Under the pieces are notes generated by a model that ran no database searches, was not told the DNA's origin, and was given only the letters and a program-made list of their open reading frames with translations. Positions 16,562 through 25,319 of a stretch of DNA of 64,000 nt are shown here, one piece after another. Position numbers and translations under genes: made by a program. The stretch is from assembly GCF_014635345.1 (NCBI RefSeq), contig NZ_BMCU01000001.1, positions 1,240,001 through 1,304,000 on the forward strand, read 5' to 3'. Each line of letters begins with the position of its first letter. The first letter of the stretch is position 1. The DNA is from Rhodococcoides trifolii. GTDB taxonomy: Bacteria > Actinomycetota > Actinomycetes > Mycobacteriales > Mycobacteriaceae.

Positions 16562-18193
16562 ATGGAATCCGAACACAAGAGCTTCTTCGTACTGTGGAAC
16601 GGCAGCGAAGATGGGTTGGCGGACGAGGCCCGCGACCTATGGATCGAGACCACCGCACGTGGCGATCTGTATCCGGACGATTGGAGCTTCGGCCAGGGGT
16701 TCGGTGACCCTCGTTCGGGTGACACCGTCTACCTCCTGCAAACGGGCAAAGTGAAGGGTGTCATTGCGAGTGGCACCCTGACGTCGGACGGGACATGGTC
16801 CGGTGGGCATTGGTCTGGATCCGGGACTGCTCATTACGTGTCTGTTGACTGGGACGTCATGCTCGACGACGAACAACGGCTGCCTACCGAAGTGCTGGTC
16901 GAGGGACTCCCTGAGTTCAAGTTCCCGGTCTATGGATCTGGACGGAGGATCCATGAGCCGTCGGCGTCGGCCCTTGCCACCATGTGGGACGAACACCTTG
17001 CAGACCTCGCTGAAGCCCGCGGCAACCCCTGGCTCGGCGGTCGCTCGTTCGGGTCCAACCGGTCGTCGGGCCCGATCCCGTTACAGCGCAACCATGTACG
17101 GACGTACAACGTCGGCGGATTCGCTTCCTACGAGGCCGTGCGTGAGGAAGCCGCGTTGGTCGACGAGTTCGTCGAGCAGCTCAGAGCCGACGGATCCGAC
17201 GTGACCGGCTACCGCATGCAACCGACTACTGGCTCCCGACCTCTCTTCGCGGACGCATTCGATAAAACGCGCAACGTGCTCTACGAGGCGAAGGCCTCGG
17301 CGTCTCGTGAAGCAGTGAGGATGGCCCTGGGCCAGTTGCTCGACTACAGGCGATGGTTCAAGACCGAGCCGGCGCTGGCCATTTTGCTTCCGGAACCCCC
17401 GGCGCTCGACCTCGTTGAACTGATGGCCCAGCACAGCATCAGCTGCGTCGCCAAGAACCTCGACGGTACGTTCAGCGAGGTCTCGCCCACTCCGGTCTCC
17501 GATGCAGACGCGCTCCTGGTGGCGTGCCGCAGGTTGGGAGACCCGGACCTCTGGATTCGACCGGATCGGTATCCAAACAGTCTGGCATTGACGATAATTG
17601 ACTCAATCCAGTCGACGGGGTCCCACTATTCGAGCGTGCTCAACGTCGTGAAGCGCTATCGGTCCGAGCGCGGCGATCTGGCGAATACCGACGGCACGAG
17701 CGAACTACTTGCGTCGTTCGAGCGGCACGGAGGCGCCGACGGGTGGGCCTCCGAGGTCGGCAATCGAAAGCCGGCATCCACCCGGCAGGGGGCATCTCTA
17801 AAGGCGGCTGTCATCGAGCGTGTCGCGACGGCATTACACGATAGCGGAGTGCGGACAGCCCAAGACCTTCGTGAGGTGGGTGCGCTGGATCCTACAAACA
17901 ATAATCGCAGAGCTGCAATCAAGAAGCTCTGGACCTCGGTCGAAGCTCAATCATCTGGCATCACTTGGGAATACGCGCTGACTTTGGTCGGGGTACCGGG
18001 AGTAAAGGCCGACAGAATGGTCATTCGGTTCGTCGCGGAGGCGACCGGGCGGAACGACCTCACCCCTGAATCAACCGCCCGACTCGTGCGGGAAGCGGCG
18101 GAGCGGATGGGAGTCAACCCGACGGATCTCGACCACGTGATCTGGAGGTCGGCGTCGGGTCGGCGGGTGCAGGTGGACCAGACGCCTGCGTGA
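16562..18193 (+). CDS. EVE-like reader / PD-(D/E)XK nuclease / HhH fusion
   Basis: 543 residues from ATG 16562 (GTG 16508 also possible). Residues about 5-145 look like an EVE/ScoMcrA-type head domain (SFFVLWNG, GDTVYLLQTGKVKGVIASGT). Residues about 190-300 look like a PD-(D/E)XK nuclease: D231/D234, then YEAK at 241-244 and ALGQLLDYRRWF. The C-terminal ~210 residues (ALTIIDSIQSTGSHYSSVLN ... VGVPGVKADRMVIRFVAEAT ... DLDHVIWRSA) resemble an HhH-GPD/endonuclease III-like fold. The architecture fits a modified-base-dependent restriction or excision enzyme. Domain calls are by eye; catalytic competence is untested. Confidence 0.75.
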   Translation: MESEHKSFFVLWNGSEDGLADEARDLWIETTARGDLYPDDWSFGQGFGDPRSGDTVYLLQTGKVKGVIASGTLTSDGTWSGGHWSGSGTAHYVSVDWDVMLDDEQRLPTEVLVEGLPEFKFPVYGSGRRIHEPSASALATMWDEHLADLAEARGNPWLGGRSFGSNRSSGPIPLQRNHVRTYNVGGFASYEAVREEAALVDEFVEQLRADGSDVTGYRMQPTTGSRPLFADAFDKTRNVLYEAKASASREAVRMALGQLLDYRRWFKTEPALAILLPEPPALDLVELMAQHSISCVAKNLDGTFSEVSPTPVSDADALLVACRRLGDPDLWIRPDRYPNSLALTIIDSIQSTGSHYSSVLNVVKRYRSERGDLANTDGTSELLASFERHGGADGWASEVGNRKPASTRQGASLKAAVIERVATALHDSGVRTAQDLREVGALDPTNNNRRAAIKKLWTSVEAQSSGITWEYALTLVGVPGVKADRMVIRFVAEATGRNDLTPESTARLVREAAERMGVNPTDLDHVIWRSASGRRVQVDQTPA

Positions 18194-18329
18194 GGGCGCT
18201 CATGTCGATAAGCGTGGCGGTGATCGTCGACCCACACACCCTTGACGAACCCGCCGGTTGGCCTCGACCCAGCCCTTTCGTGATCAGAACGCTGCTCGCG
18301 TACCCCCGATCTTGTGGTGAGATCGACAT

Positions 18330-19274
18330 GTGGACCACGGCGAGCGAACAAAGAGCAAGAGCACGGCAGCGTGGATGCTGGCCCCGACGTTGGTCGCGTT
18401 CGCGTTAGCCGGATGTGGGACGACCGACGGAAATCCGACCGCCGCCGTGGCGACGGTCGCTCCATCCACCGAACAAGCACCGGTGACCGAGCAATCAGTT
18501 CCCATCGGCGGGACGCAGGAAGTTGTCGACGGGAGAGTGACCACCCGCGTCACCGTCGACAGCTTGGTTCCCGCTCGGGCGTCGCAGTACGGATTGTCTA
18601 CATCCGGTCAGCTGCAGCAGGTCACGGTGATTCTCGAAGGCGTCGCGGGCACAACGAATGTCAACCCTCTGTATTTCAGCGCTAGGGCCGCCGACGGCAC
18701 GTCCTACGACCCCGAACTGGGTGCAGTTGATGGGCAACTAACCACGGGCACCGTGACCGCTGGCGATCTGCTGAAGGGTGTCGTCGCGTTCGACGTGACG
18801 GGCCCACCAATTGCCTCCATTCGCTACAACGATGCCCTGGGTGACGAATTGGCAAAATGGACCGGGCGATCCGATGGCGTTCTCGCCCCTTCAGCCCCGA
18901 CCACTACGGTGCCGAGTGCACCACCTGCCGTGCAGGCGACGGGCGATCTGGGGATAGCGTCCACCCCGATTTCGGTCCCCGCATGTGACGGCACGGGCAT
19001 CGTCGTGCTCTATTCGGCGGTTGACCCGAATTCGTATGAGCAGGAAGTCGCTGCGCAGCTCCAGGCAAATCCGGGCGCTCAGTACCTACGTACCGACAAT
19101 TCATGCCCGTCACTCCGACAAGCCACCGCGGAGGGGAACGCGATCTACGCCGTATACCAAGCGGTCGGCCCGTCCGAGTCTCAGGTGTGCGCCGCAGTGA
19201 CGTCGGCCGGGGGTGGGGCGTATGGAAAGTGGCTCGACACGACAACGGATCCCAGCTACATCATTCCGTGCTGA
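18330..19274 (+). CDS. Lipoprotein with DUF4352-like domain
   Basis: 314 residues. A type II signal (AAWMLAPTLVAFALAGC, lipobox LAGC) gives a predicted lipid-anchored exported protein. A Thr/Ala/Pro linker precedes a DUF4352-like beta domain (VTTRVTVDSLVPA ... LLKGVVAFDVTG). The C-terminal ~80 residues with paired cysteines (VPACDG, DNSCPSLR, SQVCAAV, IIPC) resemble extracellular tails of actinobacterial sensor proteins. Function unknown. It is not tightly linked to neighbours. Confidence 0.75.
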   Translation: MDHGERTKSKSTAAWMLAPTLVAFALAGCGTTDGNPTAAVATVAPSTEQAPVTEQSVPIGGTQEVVDGRVTTRVTVDSLVPARASQYGLSTSGQLQQVTVILEGVAGTTNVNPLYFSARAADGTSYDPELGAVDGQLTTGTVTAGDLLKGVVAFDVTGPPIASIRYNDALGDELAKWTGRSDGVLAPSAPTTTVPSAPPAVQATGDLGIASTPISVPACDGTGIVVLYSAVDPNSYEQEVAAQLQANPGAQYLRTDNSCPSLRQATAEGNAIYAVYQAVGPSESQVCAAVTSAGGGAYGKWLDTTTDPSYIIPC

Positions 19275-19397
19275 GCTGGTGTCTGAACGAATGCGTTGAG
19301 TTCCACAGAAACCGAATATCGCGCAACAGTTCGCATGCGATGCAGTGACCCTTGAATTGTTCTGCAGGGTACGAGGCGCTAAGGCTTGTCCTGCTTG

Positions 19398-19772
19398 CTA
19401 AAAAATCGTCAGCTGTGGTTCGACTTCCGTGTGGACCACGACCTCGCCCCAGTCACCGACCAGTCGATAGCTGTTCCTTGATTGTGCGAACGTGTCGATG
19501 TTGCCAAGGTCGTCGAGCCCGTCGGCGTCGGTCGAGCGCACCGTGCTCCTGCGGATCCACTCGACCCCCGACGGGCTCAGGAAATTTAAACTGGCTGCGG
19601 CATAACAATATTGCTCACCACGCCGTGGTGGACGATACGCCGGGTGTGATGGCGTGAGGACGGCATCGAGATCGAACACGAGGTTGCCATCGCCCTCGCG
19701 GATCGCGGTGACGTAGCTGTCTTCGAGATACACCCCGGCCAGTCCGGGCAAACTCGTGTAGTCGGTCGTCAT
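19398..19772 (-). CDS. Putative immunity protein for adjacent toxin
   Basis: 124 residues from ATG 19772, 13 bp after the toxin stop, same strand. Small, soluble and acidic (YLEDSYVTAIREGDGNLVFD, PPRRGEQYCYAAASLNFLSP). No family recognised, but small size and position directly downstream are the standard layout of polymorphic toxin immunity genes. Role is inferred from context. Confidence 0.6.
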   Translation of the reverse strand: MTTDYTSLPGLAGVYLEDSYVTAIREGDGNLVFDLDAVLTPSHPAYRPPRRGEQYCYAAASLNFLSPSGVEWIRRSTVRSTDADGLDDLGNIDTFAQSRNSYRLVGDWGEVVVHTEVEPQLTIF

Positions 19773-19785
19773 GGCATATCCCACT

Positions 19786-21066
19786 CTATCGGTGTGTGGT
19801 TGTCGGGGCTCCGGCGTGAGACGGGATTCCCGAACGGGTCGGTTCGTTGACCGAGGCGTCGCGAATCTCGACATGCGGGTCGGCGCTGCCCGGTGCTCGA
19901 TCGGAGCCGCGTTTGATCGTCACTCGGACCACGCCGTTCTCGTCCACGAATTTGATGGGGTCGCCAGGGGATTGCATTCGCGTCCAACCTTCCCCGCGGG
20001 CAAGGTTCTCCAGCTCGGATGCCCTCGGTGCAACGCCGTTCTCGAACAACTCGGACAGTTGCCGACGCGGTGCTGTCGGGCGAATTCGGTCGACGACGTT
20101 GCGTCCGAGGGATTTCAATCGCTCCAGAGTGAGCCTGAGACTACGAAGATCGTCCGTGACTTTGACGCCTCGCTCGATGGTCTTCGCGGCTCGCCACGCC
20201 GCGACGGCCTCGGCGACAATGCGGGCAAACTTGGTAATCGTGTGTGCAGACTGGGCTGCGCCTACAGCAGCCGCGGCGCCGAACGTGATGAAGGAGGCGG
20301 CCACCGTGATGGCGGCTGTGACACCGAGTTCAACGGCAAGGTCGTTCAAGATACGGCTCATAGCGCCGCGAAACTCTTCGACGTTTCGTCGGTACTCGCC
20401 GCACGAGTCCGCCAACTCAGTGCTGGCCATGCGGATCGCGTCGACGCTCGTGGCAAGTTCTTCCAGGTCGTCCAAGATGAGGTCGACTTCAGGCGAAATG
20501 GTGTCGCCGAACGAACTGACAGCGGCGATCAGGTCGGCAGTGGCGTCACATAGTTCGGAACTGTCACCTACCTGGAGCCAGGCCTCTGCGGCATTCGCGA
20601 GCTTGTTCGTGTCCGAGTCGGGGACGGCCTCGCCAATCTGGGCGACGAGCCCCAGCGTTCCGTCGACAAGCCCGTTGCCGGGACCGCCCGCCGACGGCGG
20701 CAGGGGCGAGTCGCACCCAGGAGTCGGCGCTGGGTCGGGCACCATTGACAGCTGAGTAGAGTTGCCCAGCGTCGAATCTGACTCGGCTGCAGCATGATTG
20801 AATCCGGCGGTTCTGAGAAGGCCGGCGTAGTTCTCGAGTGCCTTGACGACGTCTTTCGCGGTGGCCGTGATTCCGATTGCGCGTTGGTCGTAGGACGCGG
20901 CCCACGCTGCCTCGCCGTCGTCGGAACCCGCCATTCCGCCGCAAACGACAAGGTTTCTGCTCACGGAACCGAAAACTGTGAAGACTGCGACGGCCGCGTC
21001 GTTGCAGCTGCTGGCGGCGTCATAGTAGGTCTGAGGGTCGACGTCGAGCTCCGTCACGACACCCAC
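19786..21066 (-). CDS. WXG-type polymorphic toxin, probable type VII substrate
   Basis: 426 residues, GTG start. N-terminal ~100 residues are helical and WXG100/LXG-like (ELDVDPQTYYDAASSCNDAA ... DGEAAWAASYDQRAIGITAT). A Pro/Gly linker, a long helical region, and an Ala-rich hydrophobic patch (LGVTAAITVAASFITFGAAA) follow. The last ~75 residues (ARGEGWTRMQSPGDPIKFVD ... VTIKRGSDRAPGSADPHVEI) look like a compact toxin domain found at polymorphic toxin C-termini. It would be secreted by an ESX apparatus encoded elsewhere. The activity is unknown; an RNase is possible. Confidence 0.7.
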   Translation of the reverse strand: MGVVTELDVDPQTYYDAASSCNDAAVAVFTVFGSVSRNLVVCGGMAGSDDGEAAWAASYDQRAIGITATAKDVVKALENYAGLLRTAGFNHAAAESDSTLGNSTQLSMVPDPAPTPGCDSPLPPSAGGPGNGLVDGTLGLVAQIGEAVPDSDTNKLANAAEAWLQVGDSSELCDATADLIAAVSSFGDTISPEVDLILDDLEELATSVDAIRMASTELADSCGEYRRNVEEFRGAMSRILNDLAVELGVTAAITVAASFITFGAAAAVGAAQSAHTITKFARIVAEAVAAWRAAKTIERGVKVTDDLRSLRLTLERLKSLGRNVVDRIRPTAPRRQLSELFENGVAPRASELENLARGEGWTRMQSPGDPIKFVDENGVVRVTIKRGSDRAPGSADPHVEIRDASVNEPTRSGIPSHAGAPTTTHR

Positions 21067-21240
21067 CTGTCGGCATACCTATGCATGTGCTGCCTCCTCA
21101 CCAACTTGGACGCGTGAAGGCACGGGGCGGTTCCCGTCGATTCCTGCCGGTCAGGTGGGTGACTGGGCTGGGGTTCGTAACAGCCGTCGAGCAGTCGTCG
21201 ATGTGACCTGCAACAGTCGATCTAGGTACGGAGGCAGCAA

Positions 21241-21876
21241 GTGCACGTCCTTCGCCGCGTTGCCCCGAAGTTACTGCTCGTTCCGGCGGTCCTCATGCTG
21301 GTTGTTGGCTGCGGCGACCGATCCGACACAGTAAGCGCCAGTGCGACGTCCACGACGACTGCACCGGCCACTTCGACAACCACCACAACTACGCAGCTGC
21401 CAGTGACGACCACCGAATTGCCGCCTGCTCCCGTCGCGGTCGAACCTGAAATCGATTGCAGCCAGCCAATGGCCGCGCCGACGGACCAGTTCGGTGCGCC
21501 CATGTCGAACGGGACGGGTGCCTGCGCCACCGTCGTCGCGTGCGCCGATATCAGCGAGAACTACGAATTCGGGACAACGCATATGTCCGACGGCACGCTG
21601 ATGTACACGGCTGACTGCAACGACTACAACCAGCAACAGAAGGCCGACCAGCAGGCCCAAGCGCCGGTCGATCCAGGTACCACGGCCGACCGGGGCTACA
21701 CGTGCACGGACGCGGGATGCGTGTATCCGGACGGGTCATTCGTGCCGGGGTATCAACGCTGCGGCGTGGCGTGTGGCGAGCCCCCGACGTCGGGTGACGT
21801 TCAGGGTGGTTGGGTCGACTGCCTGAACACCGGGGCGACGATCGAGGAGTGTCGGGAGAACGGGCCGACGGGGTAG
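21241..21876 (+). CDS. Cysteine-containing lipoprotein
   Basis: 211 residues, GTG start. Signal peptide ends in the lipobox LVVGC. A Thr-rich linker (TTTAPATSTTTTTTQLPVTT) follows, then a Cys-rich exterior domain (IDCSQP, GACATVVACADI, YTCTDAGCVYPDGS, RCGVACGE, DCLNTG) that is probably disulfide-bonded. No family recognised. The end precedes the P450 gene. Confidence 0.75.
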   Translation: MHVLRRVAPKLLLVPAVLMLVVGCGDRSDTVSASATSTTTAPATSTTTTTTQLPVTTTELPPAPVAVEPEIDCSQPMAAPTDQFGAPMSNGTGACATVVACADISENYEFGTTHMSDGTLMYTADCNDYNQQQKADQQAQAPVDPGTTADRGYTCTDAGCVYPDGSFVPGYQRCGVACGEPPTSGDVQGGWVDCLNTGATIEECRENGPTG

Positions 21877-22017
21877 ACGCCGTTGAGGCGTATTCCACGC
21901 CTGTGTATGCGTCGACATTGGACGGCCACGAATGGCAGGACCAATTGCCGGAAAGGGATTACGATCCCCTCGAAGCCGCGACGCGGCAGCGTCGGCCGTC
22001 CGAGGAGCAGTGGTGGC

Positions 22018-23370
22018 GTGACTTCGGTGTTCGCACAGCGCGCCAGCTACCAACGGCAAGGCATCCGTTTCCTGGGCGGCCCGCTGCCATTGTTGTCGGA
22101 ACGGAAGGTGTCTGGAGCCTTCGACCAGAAACTGGCCCGCGACCATCTGTTCCTCGGCGACGGTCGTTCGGACTTCGTCGGCACCTGGCGCGGCAGCCGG
22201 GTGCAGCTGTACGCGGTCTCGCGCCGGGCCATCGACGCGATCGTGAATCCGAAGATTTCGGGACCGCACATCGACCGCGACACGGCGGCGCGCTACTCGT
22301 TCGGTCAGTTGAGTCCGGAGGCGATCACCTTCGCACCGGCGAGCCAGCCGCAGTTTCGAGAGCGCAAGAGGAACCTGATCGTCGCGACCAGTGCCGGCTA
22401 TGCCGCGGCACCCACGTTGCACGCCATTGATCGACAGTTTGCCGCTACCCGCGGACTGGCCACCCTCGACGTGCGTCCCTCCGTCACCGTCTGCGTGCGT
22501 GATGCTGTGGCAGAGGCGATCTGGGGTGACGCGGCCTCTGCGCCTGTCAGATACATCGACAGCGAAGGCTGCGAACAGACACTGCCGTTCGCCGAGGCAA
22601 TGTACGACAACTTTCTCAGGCTGAGGAAGTACGCGAACACGTACGCGATGCGAGTCGAGCCGAGACTGCAGCGGTTCGCCGTCACTCGGGAGCAGCGCTG
22701 GATGCGGTCCAACACGCGCCTCCTGCAGCAGCACATGTCGATGGTGCGTCCCGACAACACCATTGCCGGCCACATCAGGCGGCTGCATGGGATTTCGGGT
22801 TTCTCGCCAGACGTCGTCCGGGACGACACCGCGACATCGTTCATCGCCGCGGTCGACACCACGCGCACCGCCATTCTCGCAACCCTGAAACATCTGCTCG
22901 ACCCGGCGAATGTGAGCTGGAAGGAGCAGGTCGCGGCGGTGAGTCCCGAGTCTGTCGGCGACTCCATGGTCATGCGTGCCTGCGTCCTGGAGGCGATGCG
23001 CGTCGACACCCCGGGGTCCGTGTTCAACGGGCGGGTGACCGAAGACTTCACCGTGACACTCGGGAACTCACGGTTCGACCTTCACCGAAACACGCTCGTG
23101 ATGCCGAACATTCATGCGCTTCATGCTTCGTACGGACCGACCTTCGACCCCGGCCGTCTGCTGAGGGCGCACGCATCGGAGTTGGTGATTCCGTTCGGGA
23201 AGGGGCCGCGGTCGTGCCCCGGAAAGTCGTTCGCGACGTCGATGATCGCGATCTACGTCAACGCCTTCCTACGTGCGTACCCGAACGCACAGTTGGATCA
23301 GTCGCAGCCGGACAACGGGTTTCCCATCCACACCTCGTCGGAACACGGTCTCTACGTTTCTTTGCACTAG
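22018..23370 (+). CDS. Cytochrome P450
   Basis: 450 residues from GTG 22018, which has GAGGAG about 10 bp upstream; an ATG at 21883 gives an unlikely basic extension. The heme loop FGKGPRSCPG carries the thiolate Cys at residue 400. The K-helix EAMR (ExxR) and I-helix AAVDTT are present. It is a soluble monooxygenase type; the substrate is unknown. No ferredoxin or reductase is adjacent. The N-terminal part diverges from common bacterial CYPs. Confidence 0.8.
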   Translation: MTSVFAQRASYQRQGIRFLGGPLPLLSERKVSGAFDQKLARDHLFLGDGRSDFVGTWRGSRVQLYAVSRRAIDAIVNPKISGPHIDRDTAARYSFGQLSPEAITFAPASQPQFRERKRNLIVATSAGYAAAPTLHAIDRQFAATRGLATLDVRPSVTVCVRDAVAEAIWGDAASAPVRYIDSEGCEQTLPFAEAMYDNFLRLRKYANTYAMRVEPRLQRFAVTREQRWMRSNTRLLQQHMSMVRPDNTIAGHIRRLHGISGFSPDVVRDDTATSFIAAVDTTRTAILATLKHLLDPANVSWKEQVAAVSPESVGDSMVMRACVLEAMRVDTPGSVFNGRVTEDFTVTLGNSRFDLHRNTLVMPNIHALHASYGPTFDPGRLLRAHASELVIPFGKGPRSCPGKSFATSMIAIYVNAFLRAYPNAQLDQSQPDNGFPIHTSSEHGLYVSLH

Positions 23371-23432
23371 TCTTCCAGCGCGCCGGACGCCTACTGTGTG
23401 AACGCGACAGCGTGGCGACCATAGGAGAACTC

Positions 23433-23783
23433 ATGGATTTCGGACAGGTCTTCCGCACCGCGGCGAACGGGGCTAACAAGGTCATGCTCCCGCTTCTCCG
23501 GAACAGTCCGCTGGCGGGTGTGCTCAACAAATCGATGGCCGAGGTCACCTATACAGGCCGCAAGTCGGGCAAGCAGATCACACTGGTCGTCAGCTACAAG
23601 CGATCCGGAGACACCGTGCGCATCGCAGTCGTTGCTCCGGACGCGAAGAGCTGGTGGCGCAACTTCCTCGGCGACGGCGCACCGATGACGTTGATGTTCG
23701 ACGGAAAGCCGCACGAAGCCCACGCGATCGCGACGCGCAGCGACAAGGGTGCAGTTCGGGTCGAGGCGAAGCTGCTGACGTAG
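23433..23783 (+). CDS. Deazaflavin-dependent nitroreductase-family protein
   Basis: 116 residues, ATG with AGGAGAAC upstream. EVTYTGRKSGKQITLVVSYK and GAPMTLMFDGKPHEAHAIAT fit the small split-barrel F420-binding family (Ddn-like) common in mycobacteria and rhodococci. It is shorter than full Ddn. It lies 62 bp after the P450 and may be co-transcribed. Confidence 0.8.
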   Translation: MDFGQVFRTAANGANKVMLPLLRNSPLAGVLNKSMAEVTYTGRKSGKQITLVVSYKRSGDTVRIAVVAPDAKSWWRNFLGDGAPMTLMFDGKPHEAHAIATRSDKGAVRVEAKLLT

Positions 23784-23787
23784 ATCG

Positions 23788-24306
23788 TCAGGCGGGACCC
23801 AAGCGGACGGAGTCGTCGACAAGCAGTCTGCCTTGCACGTCGACCAGTGTCAGCGAACGATTCTCGGTATCGACGCGTCCGCCCTTGGTGACGTATCTGA
23901 GGCGGGCGACGACCGTCGACGCATCCCGCGGCGTCACGGACAAAACCTCGACCGACCGAATCGTCGACCAGAACTGCTCGAAGTTCGCCTTGCCCGTCTT
24001 GTTCGCATACCGCTGGTCGAACGTTGCCCAGGCCTGCTCGGTGGACCCGGGCAGAAAGCCGTAGAGATTGCGAACCACCTGCTCCGGTGACGGCATCGGC
24101 GGGGGAGGAGACGTGGTGGTGGTGACGGTGGTGGTGGTCGTCGTGGTCGTCGGCGGTGCTGTTGTGACCGATGTCTGCGGCGCAGCGATCGGGGCCGCGG
24201 TATCGCGATGCGTCACCACGAATGCGAGCGCACCCACCAGGACCGCCACAACACCGAGAGCAACCAGCAACAACACCTGAGCTCGGGTGGGGCGGAAACC
24301 GTCCAT
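23788..24306 (-). CDS. Membrane-anchored extracytoplasmic protein with Thr-rich linker
   Basis: 172 residues. One transmembrane helix at about 11-31 (VLLLVALGVVAVLVGALAFV), a Thr/Pro linker, then a ~100-residue exterior domain resembling SnoaL/NTF2-like folds (PSPEQVVRNLYGFLPGSTEQ ... ARLRYVTKGGR). Similar proteins often accompany Ser/Thr kinases in actinobacteria, but no kinase is adjacent. Function unknown. Confidence 0.72.
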   Translation of the reverse strand: MDGFRPTRAQVLLLVALGVVAVLVGALAFVVTHRDTAAPIAAPQTSVTTAPPTTTTTTTTVTTTTSPPPPMPSPEQVVRNLYGFLPGSTEQAWATFDQRYANKTGKANFEQFWSTIRSVEVLSVTPRDASTVVARLRYVTKGGRVDTENRSLTLVDVQGRLLVDDSVRLGPA

Positions 24307-24360
24307 ACCCAGAGCCTATTACCCGGTCAAGTTTCCGGCGGTCGTCCGGTTTTATTAGAC

Positions 24361-25044
24361 CTACGTCGTGCGTGGCAACTCGTCCGCGAACTCGAACGAA
24401 CACCCGAGCTGATCCAGGGCGTCCTCCCCGCCGTTGTCCCGCAGCCACGCGGCGCACGCACTGGCTACCAAGTGTCGGTCCCGGCTGAAGAGGTAGCCGT
24501 CGGTGCAGTCGTCGAACAGCCCGTCGTGATGCCACAGATCGAGGTCGAGGCCGGCGACGGAATGGTCGACGAAGCGCAGCTGTCGCAGAATCCGACGTGA
24601 GCGGCGCACCAGGAACACACCATCCTCGAGCACGTGAATCTGCGCGTTGACGAGTTCGAAGTCCTCGATCTCCTCGTCGGGGATGTCGGTGTTGGGTCCG
24701 AGGTCGATGATCATGCCGGGTCGCGAGTCGGTCATGGACTCGACCAGCCAGGCGGCCAATCCGTCCCACGGTTCCACCGGAAGTATTTGTCCGCCAGCTG
24801 TTTCGAAGCCGTCGAGGAGTGCGGCGGCTTCGATGGTCGCGGTCCACGCGGTGCGCGTCGCCAGTTCGATGTAGCGGAAATCGGCGTCGTTCTGCACAAA
24901 TGGGGAGGAGTCCGCGGTCCCGTCGATGTGGTTGTAGTGGATGGACCAGCCGGTGAGGTCGGCGTGCGGGTCCGTGATCACGACGTACCAGGTGCACAGG
25001 TCGTCGAACGCGAACTGCCAGGACGGTATGGCGTGAGGTTCCAT
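24361..25044 (-). CDS. Homologue of the C-terminal half of the 12.2-kb chaperone-like gene
   Basis: 227 residues. Aligns throughout with the last part of the 12233-13606 product: TDPHADLTGWS versus TDPYVDLSGWS, DGLAAWLVESM versus DGMAAWLVESM, GVFLVRRSRR, LWHHDGLFDDCTDGYLFSRD, and the same FADELPR ending. It therefore represents a stand-alone domain of that family. No catalytic motif or signal was seen. Confidence 0.72.
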   Translation of the reverse strand: MEPHAIPSWQFAFDDLCTWYVVITDPHADLTGWSIHYNHIDGTADSSPFVQNDADFRYIELATRTAWTATIEAAALLDGFETAGGQILPVEPWDGLAAWLVESMTDSRPGMIIDLGPNTDIPDEEIEDFELVNAQIHVLEDGVFLVRRSRRILRQLRFVDHSVAGLDLDLWHHDGLFDDCTDGYLFSRDRHLVASACAAWLRDNGGEDALDQLGCSFEFADELPRTT

Positions 25045-25181
25045 GGTCCTGTTCTACCGTCACACCAGAGGCCGGGCGCAGGGAGCCTGCGATGGAAGCC
25101 TCGCCGGTGGCGGGGGCGGGATCTTTGGTTCGTGCGCATCGCAGAACGTGGCGATAGGTGGAGAACGCCCGGTGCCTGCCT

Positions 25182-25245
25182 TTCGAGAGCCGACTGTCTA
25201 TTCGATAGCCCTGCAGGGCTATCGAGTTTGGAATTGGCTCTCGAA
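25182..25245. repeat. Dispersed palindromic repeat, copy 1
   Basis: 64 bp. Outer 10-bp arms TTCGAGAGCC (25182-25191) and GGCTCTCGAA (25236-25245) are perfect inverted repeats. Inside, 25202-25225 is a perfect 24-bp palindrome centred on CCTGCAGG. Two further copies lie at 30867 and 31858. It is intergenic between divergently oriented genes. Confidence 0.85.
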
Positions 25246-25319
25246 GAGGGGAGCCGGGGACCTCGGTGCGCTCTAGGAGTGTCAGAACGCCGTAAGTCAT
25301 CAAATGGTACAAATAGTCT

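Noticed and set aside
24068..24280. Valine-rich forward peptide over GTGGTGGT repeats
   Set aside because: This is the complement of the Thr-rich linker of the membrane-anchored protein, not a gene or regulatory repeat.
23594..25312. 572-codon reverse frame
   Set aside because: Arg/Ser-rich shadow overlapping the genes at 23788-24306 and 24361-25044; it also reads through the palindromic repeat.
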